From contig NZ_CP036291.1 of assembly GCF_007750855.1 (NCBI RefSeq), forward strand, positions 5,306,905 to 5,370,904: DNA of 64,000 bases. Direction: 5' to 3'. Of this stretch, positions 56,262 through 64,000 are shown piece by piece. The translations under genes were made by a program, and so were the position numbers. This DNA comes from Pirellulimonas nuda (lineage in GTDB: Bacteria; Planctomycetota; Planctomycetia; Pirellulales; Lacipirellulaceae). Numbering within the stretch: the first letter of the stretch is position 1; every line of letters starts with the position of its first letter. Under the pieces are notes generated by a model. The model made no database searches. It was not told where the DNA came from and was given only the letters and a program-made list of their open reading frames with translations.

Positions 56262-57761
56262 CTAACCCGCGGCCAGGCCGCGGTCGGTGGCGGCCTGCTC
56301 GCGCCCGTAAACCGCCAGGGTGGTCTCGAACGTCGCCTTCGGGACCCGCCACTCGGGGCGGTCGTCCGTGTAGTTGCCGCAGTGGGTCGAGATCAGCCGG
56401 TACAAGAACTTGAACAAGTGGCGGGGGGTCCGCAGCGAGCGGAACGCCTCGGTCAGCCGCTCGTCGGAGATGTCGTCGGCGAACAGCGAGCGGACCGTCG
56501 GGTGCTGCCCCTCGGCGGCGCACGCGGCCAGGCGGGCGTTGGTCAGGTCGATGAGCGCTTCCCCCGTCCAGTCGAGCGACGGCACCATGTTCTGCTTGTC
56601 GAGCCGGGCGCGTTGGTGGAAGTCGCGGTCTTCGCGCTGCACGTTCTCAAACAGCTCTGCCGGCAGCAGCAGCTTGACGCCGAGCCCGGGCTGCTTGAGG
56701 AACTTGTTGTCCAGCAGCGACCACACGAAATCGCGCATCAGCTTGCCGGAGCCCTTCACCAGGTGGGGCTCGTCGACCCGGTCCACCAGCACCAACATGC
56801 CGGTCGACCCCAGCGAGCGTAGCAGCCCCTGCAGCTTGGCCAGCAGCTCGTAGCGGTCGTCGGTGCGTTGCTTGGTGGGGAGCGGCTGGTTCTCGAGGTC
56901 GCTGGCGGGGAGCGAGCTGAGCAGCACGCTCAGCGACGGGCGGTCGCGACGCAGCACACGCACGCGGCTGGCGATCCGCGACGCGTCGAGCCGCCGGCTC
57001 CAGGTCTTCCACAGCCAAGGGAGCCAGCCCGCTAGCACGACCAGGTAGGGCCAGATCCACCGCAGCCATTCCCAGTGCCCCGTGCCGGCCACCACGCCGG
57101 CAACGGCCGCCGTCACCAGCACGCCGACCGAGAACCAGCCCCAGCTACGCCAGGTGGGGAACCGCAGCACGCGCCGCAGCCTGCGCCAACGCGACGTAAA
57201 GGGCTCGGCGGTAGAGTCGTCGTAGCAGGCGGCCAGCAGCAGCAGGTCGCGTTTCTGGGCGGTGTCGAGCCGCGCGGCCGCAGACACGTTGCCGATGCCG
57301 TTCACCCGCGTGCCGCGTTGCTTGTTCGATCCGAGCACGTGGTCTACCAGGTCGGTGACCGCGAGCGCCAGGATAGCGTCCATGTGGTCCCACAGCTTCC
57401 ACTCGGCCAGCACCTTGGCCGGCTCCTTGCGCTTGCGCGCCGGCAACCGGTCGGCGAAGCGGTCGAGGAACGGGTTGAAGTCGTCGTACTGCACCACCCA
57501 CACCCGCTCGTTGGGCGCGGCCTGGTTGTGCTCCTCAATCCGGCCCAGCATCTGGATCCGCATCGCGGTTTTGCCGGCGCCCTTCTCGCCGAACACCAGC
57601 GACGTGGCCGGGTCGGACGGGTCGCCGAACACCTTGTCCCAAGCCGGGTGGTAGATCGACTCGCGGCACCGCTTCTTAAAAACGGGGTCGTTCTGCGCGT
57701 CTTCCTCGGCGAACGGGTTGGCCGCGATGCCGTGGTGCTGGAGGAATTGTTCAGACCGCAT
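56262..57761 (-). CDS. Membrane-associated P-loop ATPase of unknown role
   Basis: 499 residues from ATG 57761. Walker A GEKGAGKT at 58-65; a Walker-B-like strand GMLVLVDRVDE near 325. Two close hydrophobic segments (about 207-226 and 233-252) would form a membrane hairpin, with the ATPase parts before and after it in the cytoplasm; this layout recalls KAP-type P-loop NTPases. The N-terminus HHGIAANPFAEEDAQ is typical of planctomycete 'NPFA' ATPases. Function unknown; signalling, transport or defence are all possible. It stands alone. Confidence 0.7.
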   Translation of the reverse strand: MRSEQFLQHHGIAANPFAEEDAQNDPVFKKRCRESIYHPAWDKVFGDPSDPATSLVFGEKGAGKTAMRIQMLGRIEEHNQAAPNERVWVVQYDDFNPFLDRFADRLPARKRKEPAKVLAEWKLWDHMDAILALAVTDLVDHVLGSNKQRGTRVNGIGNVSAAARLDTAQKRDLLLLAACYDDSTAEPFTSRWRRLRRVLRFPTWRSWGWFSVGVLVTAAVAGVVAGTGHWEWLRWIWPYLVVLAGWLPWLWKTWSRRLDASRIASRVRVLRRDRPSLSVLLSSLPASDLENQPLPTKQRTDDRYELLAKLQGLLRSLGSTGMLVLVDRVDEPHLVKGSGKLMRDFVWSLLDNKFLKQPGLGVKLLLPAELFENVQREDRDFHQRARLDKQNMVPSLDWTGEALIDLTNARLAACAAEGQHPTVRSLFADDISDERLTEAFRSLRTPRHLFKFLYRLISTHCGNYTDDRPEWRVPKATFETTLAVYGREQAATDRGLAAG

Positions 57762-57832
57762 GGCAGGGTCGCTCGGGCAAAAGGTCGGAAGTACGGAGCA
57801 AAACTCAAACAGCAAGATCCAATAGCCAGTAG

Positions 57833-57910
57833 CCGACGGGCTCCGCCCCGCCGCCGCGCTTCTGCAGAGCAGCCCGCATCGAATCGCGCCGGCGGGGCGG
57901 AGCCCGTCGG
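57833..57910. repeat. Long intergenic inverted repeat (type A, second copy)
   Basis: Arms 57833-57853 and 57890-57910 are perfect 21-bp reverse complements, CCGACGGGCTCCGCCCC being identical to the repeat at 54780. The loop is 36 nt, and a T-rich run (TTATTTTTTCC) follows. It lies between divergent genes, so it is not an ordinary terminator. Confidence 0.78.
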
Positions 57911-57979
57911 TTATTTTTTCCTTGGGAGTCTAGCACGCTGGCGGGGGCGACACGTTCGCCGGGATGGGGCGCCGCGCAG

Positions 57980-57985
57980 TATAAT
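57980..57985 (+). promoter_or_regulatory. Possible -10 element
   Basis: A perfect TATAAT lies 38 bp before the ATG at 58024. No matching -35 is obvious at the expected spacing. Similar hexamers precede 10132 (CATAAT at 10090) and 60891 (TACAAT at 60850). Confidence 0.3.
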
Positions 57986-58023
57986 CCCCCTAGCCGCTCC
58001 CGTGCGTACAACCGGTCCCCGCG

Positions 58024-58512
58024 ATGAACGAACAAGCCCAACTCCCCGACCTGAAGATCGTCCCCCGCTACGGCTATTTCCCCCGCTGGCCCCAGGACGG
58101 CGACGCGTGGCTCCACCCCGAGGACGTCGAAGCGGCGCGGTCGCTGCTACCCAGCAACCGTGTTTGGCGGCACGAGGCCCGCGAGGGGCGGTACATGGTG
58201 TTGCGCTACGGCGCAACCCGGTTGCGCGTGCTTCCCGCCCTCTGGATCGAGACGCCGCACGAAGGCTTCGACGTGGGCGACCAGGTCGAAGTCAAGCCGC
58301 GGGGCGGGCAGAACGACCCCGTAACCGGCTACATCCGCGAGGCCCGCATCAACGAAGCCACGTACGAACGCTACTACCAAATCGATCAAGCCGGCACGCC
58401 CCTGCCGGCACGGCTGAAGGCCGTCGACATGAAGCACGTCGACGAACCCGCGCCGCGAGAGGAAACGCGGATCGAACCCCCAGACTCGGTAGATCTGTCG
58501 GACTTGCTCTAG
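58024..58512 (+). CDS. Protein of unknown function (162 aa)
   Basis: A soluble 162-residue protein rich in Arg, Glu and Pro: LKIVPRYGYFPRWPQDGDAWL, then a small beta domain (RYMVLRYGATRLRVLPALWIE, FDVGDQVEVKPRGGQND, TGYIREARINEATYERYYQI). It has no signal peptide or membrane segment. It looks like a conserved planctomycete hypothetical protein, but no family was recognised. A TATAAT lies 38 bp upstream. Confidence 0.65.
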   Translation: MNEQAQLPDLKIVPRYGYFPRWPQDGDAWLHPEDVEAARSLLPSNRVWRHEAREGRYMVLRYGATRLRVLPALWIETPHEGFDVGDQVEVKPRGGQNDPVTGYIREARINEATYERYYQIDQAGTPLPARLKAVDMKHVDEPAPREETRIEPPDSVDLSDLL

Positions 58513-58568
58513 CGCTGGGCGAGCGCGTCTGCCCAGGGACTGCTCCCGAGCAACCTTCTGCCACGGAC

Positions 58569-59480
58569 TCAGGGTTTCAGCCCCTTTGGCACCCCCTGCG
58601 GGAACTCCTCCGCGATCACCCCTTGGATGTACGCCACACGGTTGGCCGGCTTCGGGTGGGTGCTCATCATCTCGGGGGGGCCGCCGCTTCCGGACGCCTC
58701 TTCCAGCACCTTCATGACGCCGATCATGGCGCGCGGGTCGTAGCCCGCCAGCTCGCACAAGCGGACCCCCCACTTGTCGCTCTCTAGCTCGTCGTCGCGG
58801 CCGTACTTCATGCTCACCATCTGGGCGATCATCTGGCTCATGCGTTGTGCGTTGACATCGCCGCCGGCCACGCCGCCGGCCGCCGCCAGGCCGCTGAAGA
58901 GCTGCTGCTTGGCCATCCGCTTGTTGCCGTGGCGGGCGATCACGTGCCCCACCTCGTGCCCCAGCACGCCGGCGAGCTGCCCCTCGGTTTCTAGCGCGTC
59001 AAACAACGCCTGCGTGATGAACACCTGCCCGCCGGGCAGCGCGAACGCGTTCACGGTCTTGGGGTCGGCCAGCAGCGTGAACTCGAACCGGTAGGGGTTC
59101 TCGCCACCGGGGTGGTGCTCGGCGATCCACTGGTCCACCGCGCCCAGCAGCTCCTGGCCGATGCCGGAGACCATGCGCTGGGCGGCCGCGTCGCGTGTGG
59201 GGCCGCCGTGCATCTGCACCAACTCTGGCTTGGCCTGCAGGCCCATCTGCACTTCCTGCTGCTCGTCGTGCATGGCGACGCGTTCTTCTTCTCCGGTGAT
59301 GCGGTTCTCGTCCCCCGGCTGGCCGTAGTAGGAGATGAGCGCGAAGGCCGCGATCGCAAGCGCAATCAACAGCCGCACCTTGAACCCCGACATGCCGCCG
59401 CCGCTGGCCCGCTGCCGGCCAACGCCAAACATCGGCCGCGACCCACCGGAAGACGAAGCAGGAAACCGAAGCAAACCCAT
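58569..59480 (-). CDS. M48-family metallopeptidase, membrane anchored
   Basis: 303 residues from ATG 59480. One membrane helix lies at about 36-52 (VRLLIALAIAAFALISYYG). The zinc site H175-E-V-G-H179 is in GVLGHEVGHVIARH and the third ligand in DELESDKWG. It ends with MSTHPKPANRV, the motif typical of BepA/LoiP-like M48 peptidases. Such enzymes degrade misassembled outer-membrane proteins. A GTG at 59516 is an alternative start, but the longer leader has no feature. A hairpin (59526-59581) separates it from the M29 gene upstream. Confidence 0.88.
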   Translation of the reverse strand: MGLLRFPASSSGGSRPMFGVGRQRASGGGMSGFKVRLLIALAIAAFALISYYGQPGDENRITGEEERVAMHDEQQEVQMGLQAKPELVQMHGGPTRDAAAQRMVSGIGQELLGAVDQWIAEHHPGGENPYRFEFTLLADPKTVNAFALPGGQVFITQALFDALETEGQLAGVLGHEVGHVIARHGNKRMAKQQLFSGLAAAGGVAGGDVNAQRMSQMIAQMVSMKYGRDDELESDKWGVRLCELAGYDPRAMIGVMKVLEEASGSGGPPEMMSTHPKPANRVAYIQGVIAEEFPQGVPKGLKP

Positions 59481-59525
59481 AGCTAGACTCCCAAGTGCCA
59501 AGCCGCGAACTGTCACGCCAAATTC

Positions 59526-59581
59526 TAACCACGAAGGGCGCCGAGTAACACGAAGGATAACCGTGTCGTCCTTCGTGGTTA
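59526..59581. repeat. Inverted repeat between two minus-strand genes
   Basis: TAACCACGAAGG (59526-59537) and CCTTCGTGGTTA (59570-59581) pair perfectly over 12 bp with a 32-nt loop. Words such as CACGAAGG inside the loop echo the arms. It lies between the M29 gene and the M48 gene and may end the former's transcript. Confidence 0.65.
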
Positions 59582-59592
59582 ACCTGCTTGCG

Positions 59593-60705
59593 TCAGAGCC
59601 CCTCGTTCAGCCCCTGCAGGTCTTTCGGCACGAACCGGCCGTCTTTCCGCAGCAGCTCGCCGTCGAACCAGATCTCGCCGCCGCCGTAGTCGGGGCGTTG
59701 GATCAACACCAGGTCCCAGTGCACCACGCTGTCGTTGCCGTTGTCGGCGATGTCGTAGGCGTTGCCGGGCGTCAGGTGGAAGCTGCCGCCGATCTTCTCG
59801 TCGAACAACGTGTCGAGCATCGGGTGGCGGACGCGGTTGTTGGTGCCCATCGACCACTCGCCGATGTAGCGGGCGCCCGCGTCGGAGTCGAGGATCTGGT
59901 TGATCCGCGTCGTGTCGCTGGAGGTCGCGTTGACGATCTTGCCGTCCTTGAACTCGAACATGATGTCGCTGAACACGGTCCCCTGATACCGGCTCTGCGT
60001 GTTGAAACGGATCACGCCGTTCACGCTGTCGCGCACGGGCGCGGTAAACACCTCGCCGTCCGGGATGTTGCGTTCGCCGTTGCAGGGGATCACGGGGATC
60101 CCCTTGATAGAGAACTCCAGCTCCGTGCCGGGGGCGACGATCCTCACGCGGTCCGCCGCCTCCATACGGGCGACCAGCGGCTTTTGCGCCTCGCCCATCG
60201 CGGCGTAGTCGGCGGTGCAGACGTCGAAGTAGAAGTCCTCGAACGCCGCGGTGCTCATGTTGGCCGCTTGGGCGAACGAGTCGGTCGGGTACCGCAGCAC
60301 CACCCACTTGGTCTTGGGGACACGCACCTCGCTGTGCACGGCGTGCCACCAGTGCTTCTGGTACAGGTCCATCCGCTCGGCGGGAACGTCCGAAAGCTGG
60401 CTGGCGTTGGCCGCGCCGCGCACCCCGATGTAGGCGTCCATCTTGGCCATCCGCGCGCGTTCGAACTCGCCGGCCAGCAGCATCCCTTCCTTGGTCGCGT
60501 TGCGGTACAGGCTCCTCAGCACGGCCTGTTGCTTGCACGTGACCAGCGGCACGCCGCCGCGTGCGGCGGCGCCTTCGACCAGCGCGCAGACCAGCGCGGG
60601 GTCGGGCAGGTCGATCGCCTCGATCAGGATGTTCTCGCCCGGCTTCAGCCGGCAGCTATGGTCGAGCAGTACGCCGGCTAACCGGTCAATGCGGGGGTCG
60701 TTCAT
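59593..60705 (-). CDS. M29-family aminopeptidase
   Basis: 370 residues, cytoplasmic metallo-aminopeptidase of the AmpS/PepS/AMPII family. Visible blocks: CRLKPGENILIEAIDLPDPAL, GIPVIPCNGERNIPDGEVFTAP with a metal-binding Glu, RYIGEWSMGTNNRVRHPM with another Glu, GGSFHLTPGNAYD and DSVVHWDLV with metal-binding residues near the end. The start ATG 60705 fits the family N-terminus. It releases N-terminal residues from peptides. Monocistronic, divergent from the acyl-CoA dehydrogenase gene. Confidence 0.88.
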   Translation of the reverse strand: MNDPRIDRLAGVLLDHSCRLKPGENILIEAIDLPDPALVCALVEGAAARGGVPLVTCKQQAVLRSLYRNATKEGMLLAGEFERARMAKMDAYIGVRGAANASQLSDVPAERMDLYQKHWWHAVHSEVRVPKTKWVVLRYPTDSFAQAANMSTAAFEDFYFDVCTADYAAMGEAQKPLVARMEAADRVRIVAPGTELEFSIKGIPVIPCNGERNIPDGEVFTAPVRDSVNGVIRFNTQSRYQGTVFSDIMFEFKDGKIVNATSSDTTRINQILDSDAGARYIGEWSMGTNNRVRHPMLDTLFDEKIGGSFHLTPGNAYDIADNGNDSVVHWDLVLIQRPDYGGGEIWFDGELLRKDGRFVPKDLQGLNEGL

Positions 60706-60742
60706 AAGAAGGTGTTAGGATTTAGGTGTTAGCCATTGGTTT

Positions 60743-60812
60743 CGAGCGGTCAGCGGTCAGCTTTCAGCAATCAGTTCATTGGAAAGGCCGACCGCCGACC
60801 GCTGACCGCTCG
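60743..60812. repeat. Inverted repeat between divergent genes
   Basis: CGAGCGGTCAGCGGTC (60743-60758) and GACCGCTGACCGCTCG (60797-60812) are a perfect 16-bp inverted pair with a 38-nt loop. It lies in the short region between the divergent M29 and acyl-CoA dehydrogenase genes, so it cannot be a simple terminator; a repeat-family member or regulatory site is possible. Confidence 0.65.
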
Positions 60813-60890
60813 CATCAGTTATACCGCCCCCAGCCAGGGGCCATCAGCCTACAATAGAGATGGACAAACTCGGACCCCGCGAGGCCCCCC

Positions 60891-62831
60891 ATGACCACAG
60901 AAATCCGCGACTCTGGCACGGACCACCCCGCCGACGGCCAAGGGGCCGAGGCCGCTTCGTTCGCCGAAACCGCCTTGAAGCTGGGGGGAAAGAGCGACGA
61001 CGAGGCCCGCCGCACCGGCGCCATCGACAAGGCCGACGACCAGGTAGAGGCCCTCTTCTCGGCCCAGTACCAGACGGTCAACAGCCCCGCCCACCGGGCC
61101 GTCTGGGACCGCAAGACGCCCATCGACGCGTTCGACATCCCCGCGTCGCCCGTCGATCCCGCGTTGCACGCCAAGATGGAGGAGGCCCTGGCCGTGGTGC
61201 GGCGCCACAAGCAGGCCGGCACGCTGCACAACCACGAGGGGCGTATCGATCAGGCCGTGCTCGACGACCTCGGCCCCACCGGCTACTGGGGCCTGCTGGT
61301 GGACCCAAAGTACGGCGGCCTGGGCGCGCCGTTCGCCCACTTTGCCCCCTTCCTGGCGCGGATGGCCACGCTCGACGGCACCATCGCCGGCCTGGCGTCG
61401 ATCCACGGCTGCATCGGCGCGGTCGACCCGGTGCAGGCCTTCGGGACCGCCGAGCAGAAACAGCGGTTCCTCCCCGGCCTGGCCGACGGCTCGCGCCTGA
61501 GCGCCTTCGCCCTCACCGAGCCGGGCGCCGGCAGCGACCTGACCGCCCTGAAGACGACGGCCGTGCTTGATGGCGACGACTATGTGGTGACCGGCGAGAA
61601 GCTGTTCATCTCCAACATCACCCCCGGCCGCACCATCGGCCTGGTGTGCCTGGTCGATGACCGCCCGGCGGTGCTGATCGTCGAGCTCCCGGAGGAAGAG
61701 AACGAGCAGTTCCAGCTCCGCAAGTACGACATCTACGCGCTCAGCCACCTCTACAACCGCGGCATCATCTTCAACGGGCTGCGTGTGCCCAAAGGGAACC
61801 TGCTCACCCCCCCCAAGGGAGACGGGCTCACGATCGCGTACCACGGCCTGAACCTGGGCCGGGTGTCTCTGTGCGCCAACGCATCGGGAACCATGCGGCT
61901 GATGATGGCCGGCATGATCCCTTGGGCCCACTACCGCGTGACCTACAGCGAGCCGATCGCGCGGCGCGAGCTGGTGCGCAAGCGTCTGGGCGAGCTGGCC
62001 GGGCTGATCGTGGGCTGCGACGCGTTGGTGGCTTGGTGCGCGGGGCTGTTGGACCGCGGCTACCGCGGCGAGATGGAGTGCATCGTCGCCAAGGTGTTCG
62101 GCTCCGAGGCGCTCAAGCACGCCGCCGTCGAGCTGATGATGAAGACGCACGGCGGCCGGTCGTTCCTGGCCGGGCACGCGTTCGGCGACAACGTGCACGA
62201 TTACCTCGCCCCCTGCATCTATGAGGGAGAGGGAGAGATGCTCAGCATGGCGCTGTTCAAATCGCTGGTGAAGCACCACGGCAAGACCTACTTCGAGCCG
62301 GTGGGCAAGGCGCTTGCCGCGGCCGGCATCAAGCGGGCCAACCCGCTCAACCCGCTGCACGCCATCAAGCTGGCGCCGGTGGCGATGCCCTACCTCAAGT
62401 GGCTGGTCGGCCGGCGGCTGATGTGGTCCGCGGCGCCCGAGCTCCCCTCGATGCCCGGCGCCCTCCGCGGCCACGCCGAGTACGCGGCCGGCGGGCTGCA
62501 GGGCATGGCGCTGAAGATCGACAGCGCCATGCAGAAGTTCCAGCTCTCGCTGGCCGACCGCCAGTGCCGGATGGCGAGCCTCAGCCAAGACTGCCAGGAC
62601 CTGATCACGATCCTCGCCACGGCCCTCTACGCGTCGCGTCAACACGACGAGGTGATCCGCGGCGCGGCGGACGTGCTCTGCCAGCGGTTGCGGCAACGCA
62701 TCGATGGCGCAAAGCCGAGCAACCAGTACTTCCGCGAAGTCACCACGCTGGGCGCCGCGATCGCCGACGGAGCGTTCCCCGGCCTCGAAGAGATACCGAC
62801 GGACGAGATACTGATGCGCTACGACCGGTGA
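60891..62831 (+). CDS. Acyl-CoA dehydrogenase (FadE-like)
   Basis: 646 residues, longer than the usual ~390. The core shows AFALTEPGAGSDLTALKTTA (FAD/substrate block), VTGEKLFISNITPG, LNLGRVSLCANASGTMRLMM and MKTHGGRSFLAGHAFGD, with the catalytic Glu in CIYEGEGEML. The C-terminal ~200 residues are an added helical domain, as in FadE-type enzymes. It makes enoyl-CoA from acyl-CoA in fatty-acid oxidation. Starts at ATG 60891 after a TACAAT-like hexamer; its stop overlaps the convergent cupin gene by 13 bp. Confidence 0.93.
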   Translation: MTTEIRDSGTDHPADGQGAEAASFAETALKLGGKSDDEARRTGAIDKADDQVEALFSAQYQTVNSPAHRAVWDRKTPIDAFDIPASPVDPALHAKMEEALAVVRRHKQAGTLHNHEGRIDQAVLDDLGPTGYWGLLVDPKYGGLGAPFAHFAPFLARMATLDGTIAGLASIHGCIGAVDPVQAFGTAEQKQRFLPGLADGSRLSAFALTEPGAGSDLTALKTTAVLDGDDYVVTGEKLFISNITPGRTIGLVCLVDDRPAVLIVELPEEENEQFQLRKYDIYALSHLYNRGIIFNGLRVPKGNLLTPPKGDGLTIAYHGLNLGRVSLCANASGTMRLMMAGMIPWAHYRVTYSEPIARRELVRKRLGELAGLIVGCDALVAWCAGLLDRGYRGEMECIVAKVFGSEALKHAAVELMMKTHGGRSFLAGHAFGDNVHDYLAPCIYEGEGEMLSMALFKSLVKHHGKTYFEPVGKALAAAGIKRANPLNPLHAIKLAPVAMPYLKWLVGRRLMWSAAPELPSMPGALRGHAEYAAGGLQGMALKIDSAMQKFQLSLADRQCRMASLSQDCQDLITILATALYASRQHDEVIRGAADVLCQRLRQRIDGAKPSNQYFREVTTLGAAIADGAFPGLEEIPTDEILMRYDR

Positions 62832-63373
62832 GCCCTGGGCGCCAGCCGGCGGATCTCTTCGGAAGCGGTGGGGTTGCGCTCGGCGAGCCGATCGACTTCT
62901 TCGGGCGTAGCGACGTGAAAGTCGCGGAAGTCGAAGCCGGGCGCCACGGTGCAACCCAGCAGCGCCAGCGCGCCGCCAGCGGCCAGCCGGCACGCCTGCC
63001 ACGCGCCCCCGGGGACCAGCACCTGGGGCCGCTGCCCCGCGGCGAGATCGACGCCAAGCGTCTGCGTATCGACGCCCCCGCCCGGCGGCAGTTGCGTCAT
63101 CACGACTGGGTCTCCCAGGTAGAAATGGAACAGCTCGTCGCTGGGAAGCACGTGCCAAGCAGAATGTTCTTCCGGGGTCAGCAGGAAGTAGATCGCCGTG
63201 CCGGCGTTGCGGTCTCCCTCATAGGAGGCGGGCAACCCGGCTCCGGCGATCGTGCACGCCGATCGGTAGGTCTCTCGGTAGAAGCCCCCCTCCTGCGGCA
63301 GCGGCTTCAGCCCGAGCAGCGTCTTGATGGCCTGGGCGTCTTGCGGGTTTCGCGACATCATGACCTCGTCCAT
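62819..63373 (-). CDS. DUF985 (cupin_5) protein
   Basis: 184 residues from ATG 63373 (ATG 63361 and 63358 are possible). A small cupin: LGLKPLPQEGGFYRETYRS, then IYFLLTPEEHSAWHVLPSDELFHFYLGDPV, LVPGGAWQACRLAAGG and LLGCTVAPGFDFRDFHV. The Glu/His residues in these blocks line the cupin pocket; the function of the family is unknown, although a sugar-epimerase-like fold is known. It overlaps the convergent acyl-CoA dehydrogenase gene by 13 bp. Confidence 0.88.
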   Translation of the reverse strand: MDEVMMSRNPQDAQAIKTLLGLKPLPQEGGFYRETYRSACTIAGAGLPASYEGDRNAGTAIYFLLTPEEHSAWHVLPSDELFHFYLGDPVVMTQLPPGGGVDTQTLGVDLAAGQRPQVLVPGGAWQACRLAAGGALALLGCTVAPGFDFRDFHVATPEEVDRLAERNPTASEEIRRLAPRAHRS

Positions 63374-63448
63374 CTGCTTGTGAGTTACGCTAAACGTCAC
63401 TATTGTAGCCAATAGCAGACACATTCATTTTTCGGACGGAACCAGCTC

Positions 63449-64000
63449 ATGCATCGGCGGTCCCGCGCACTCGGTGCGCTCGTTCTCTGGACCTGCATGG
63501 CCGGCGTTTCGCTCGGGCAGGTCTTCCCCGTCGACTCCAGCAACCGCGCGCTGGGGAACAAGACGGCCCTCTACATGGTGATCCGCGACACAAGCGACCC
63601 CGCTCTGGGCGCGACGCAGATCAATCAGATCAAGAGCTTCGAGTCGACGATGCGCGAGTTCTACGCTCGCAACTCCGGCGGGAAGCTGGACATCGCGTAC
63701 AAGCGCGACGCCAGCGGCGACGTGGTCGTCCTCGACATCCCCGTCACGCTCAACGCGGACCGCACGCGCCCGTCGAACTACCGCACGACGGCCGAGTCCG
63801 TGGCGGCCTCGCTGGGGTACGGCAGCCCCAGCAGCTACTACGCCCAGCTCTTCGACGTCAGCGGCACCCAGGCCAGCGAGGGCCAGGGCTGGGCCGGCGT
63901 GTACTGCTGCACCAACGACATCCAGATCCAGACCAAGGTCACCAACGGGTTCTACGACAACGTGCTGATCCACGAACTGGGGCACCGCGCCGGCTCGGGG
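63449..64000 (+). CDS. Secreted zinc metalloprotease, N-terminal part (partial)
   Basis: 184 codons before the right edge, with no stop. A signal peptide (LGALVLWTCMAGVSLGQ) is followed by a metalloprotease-like domain ending in H175-E-L-G-H179, the zinc-binding motif of M11/M12-type (gluzincin/metzincin) proteases; the next ligand would lie beyond the edge. GGACGGA precedes ATG 63449 by 10 bases. By analogy with other genes here, a dockerin/PEP-CTERM tail could follow outside the window (inference). Confidence 0.75.
   Translation, partial: MHRRSRALGALVLWTCMAGVSLGQVFPVDSSNRALGNKTALYMVIRDTSDPALGATQINQIKSFESTMREFYARNSGGKLDIAYKRDASGDVVVLDIPVTLNADRTRPSNYRTTAESVAASLGYGSPSSYYAQLFDVSGTQASEGQGWAGVYCCTNDIQIQTKVTNGFYDNVLIHELGHRAGSG

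Noticed and set aside
54780-57910. Intergenic inverted repeats as CRISPR-like or plain terminators
   Set aside because: No regular spacers; two of the four lie between divergent genes.

Overview
The window looks like a piece of a Planctomycetota chromosome, most likely order Pirellulales and close to the Lacipirellulaceae. This is inferred from protein families, not from a database search. The signs are two DUF1559 proteins with the prepilin-like [21 protein letters not shown] leader, many secreted proteins ending in dockerin-type repeats plus a PEP-CTERM (exosortase) tail, a DUF1592/DUF1552 cytochrome pair, a BBP7-type outer-membrane protein, several formylglycine sulfatases, and high G+C. 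No rRNA, tRNA or CRISPR array is visible.

Layout. 1-13.7 kb is mostly core-like: the start of ribD, a SpoIIAA-like protein, a PEP-CTERM gene sitting between a SEC-C/TPR gene and a broken copy of that gene's 3' end, a BBP7 protein, an MMPL/RND transporter, an S41 protease, a small protein behind a possible sigma-54 promoter, and folC. 13.8-27.7 kb is an accessory island on the minus strand, scarred by a decayed IS630, an ISAs1 next to an IS66 fragment, an IS701 copy with a clear target duplication and a possible ISAzo13 scrap. It holds three sulfatases (one truncated), a lipoprotein, a DUF1559 protein, a double-length PEP-CTERM protein and a single-length PEP-CTERM protein. 27.8-39.9 kb continues the catabolic theme with a fourth sulfatase, the DUF1592/DUF1552 pair, a GH78 rhamnosidase, and an ECF sigma factor with a FecR-like partner. 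40.5-49.2 kb is a plus-strand operon with the same gene set as the island: single PEP-CTERM protein, DUF1559, lipoprotein, double-length PEP-CTERM protein, then a secreted protein of unknown function. 49.8-64 kb is ordinary chromosome (ABC exporter, Bfd-like ferredoxin, trpC, a P-loop ATPase, M48 and M29 peptidases, acyl-CoA dehydrogenase, DUF985 cupin, partial metalloprotease) with long intergenic inverted repeats.

How it fits together. The sulfatases, rhamnosidase, sugar-dehydrogenase-like domain, cytochrome pair and sigma/anti-sigma pair suggest use of a sulfated, rhamnose-containing polysaccharide (inference). The most unusual feature is that two separate operons each encode one long protein made of two complete exosortase substrates joined in frame. 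A full PEP-CTERM tail is followed directly by a second signal-peptide-like segment and a second cargo with its own PEP-CTERM tail. In each operon a stand-alone neighbour gene is a paralogue of the second cargo and carries its own normal signal peptide. This looks like a polyprotein form of exosortase cargo, or a nested start within an unterminated first gene.
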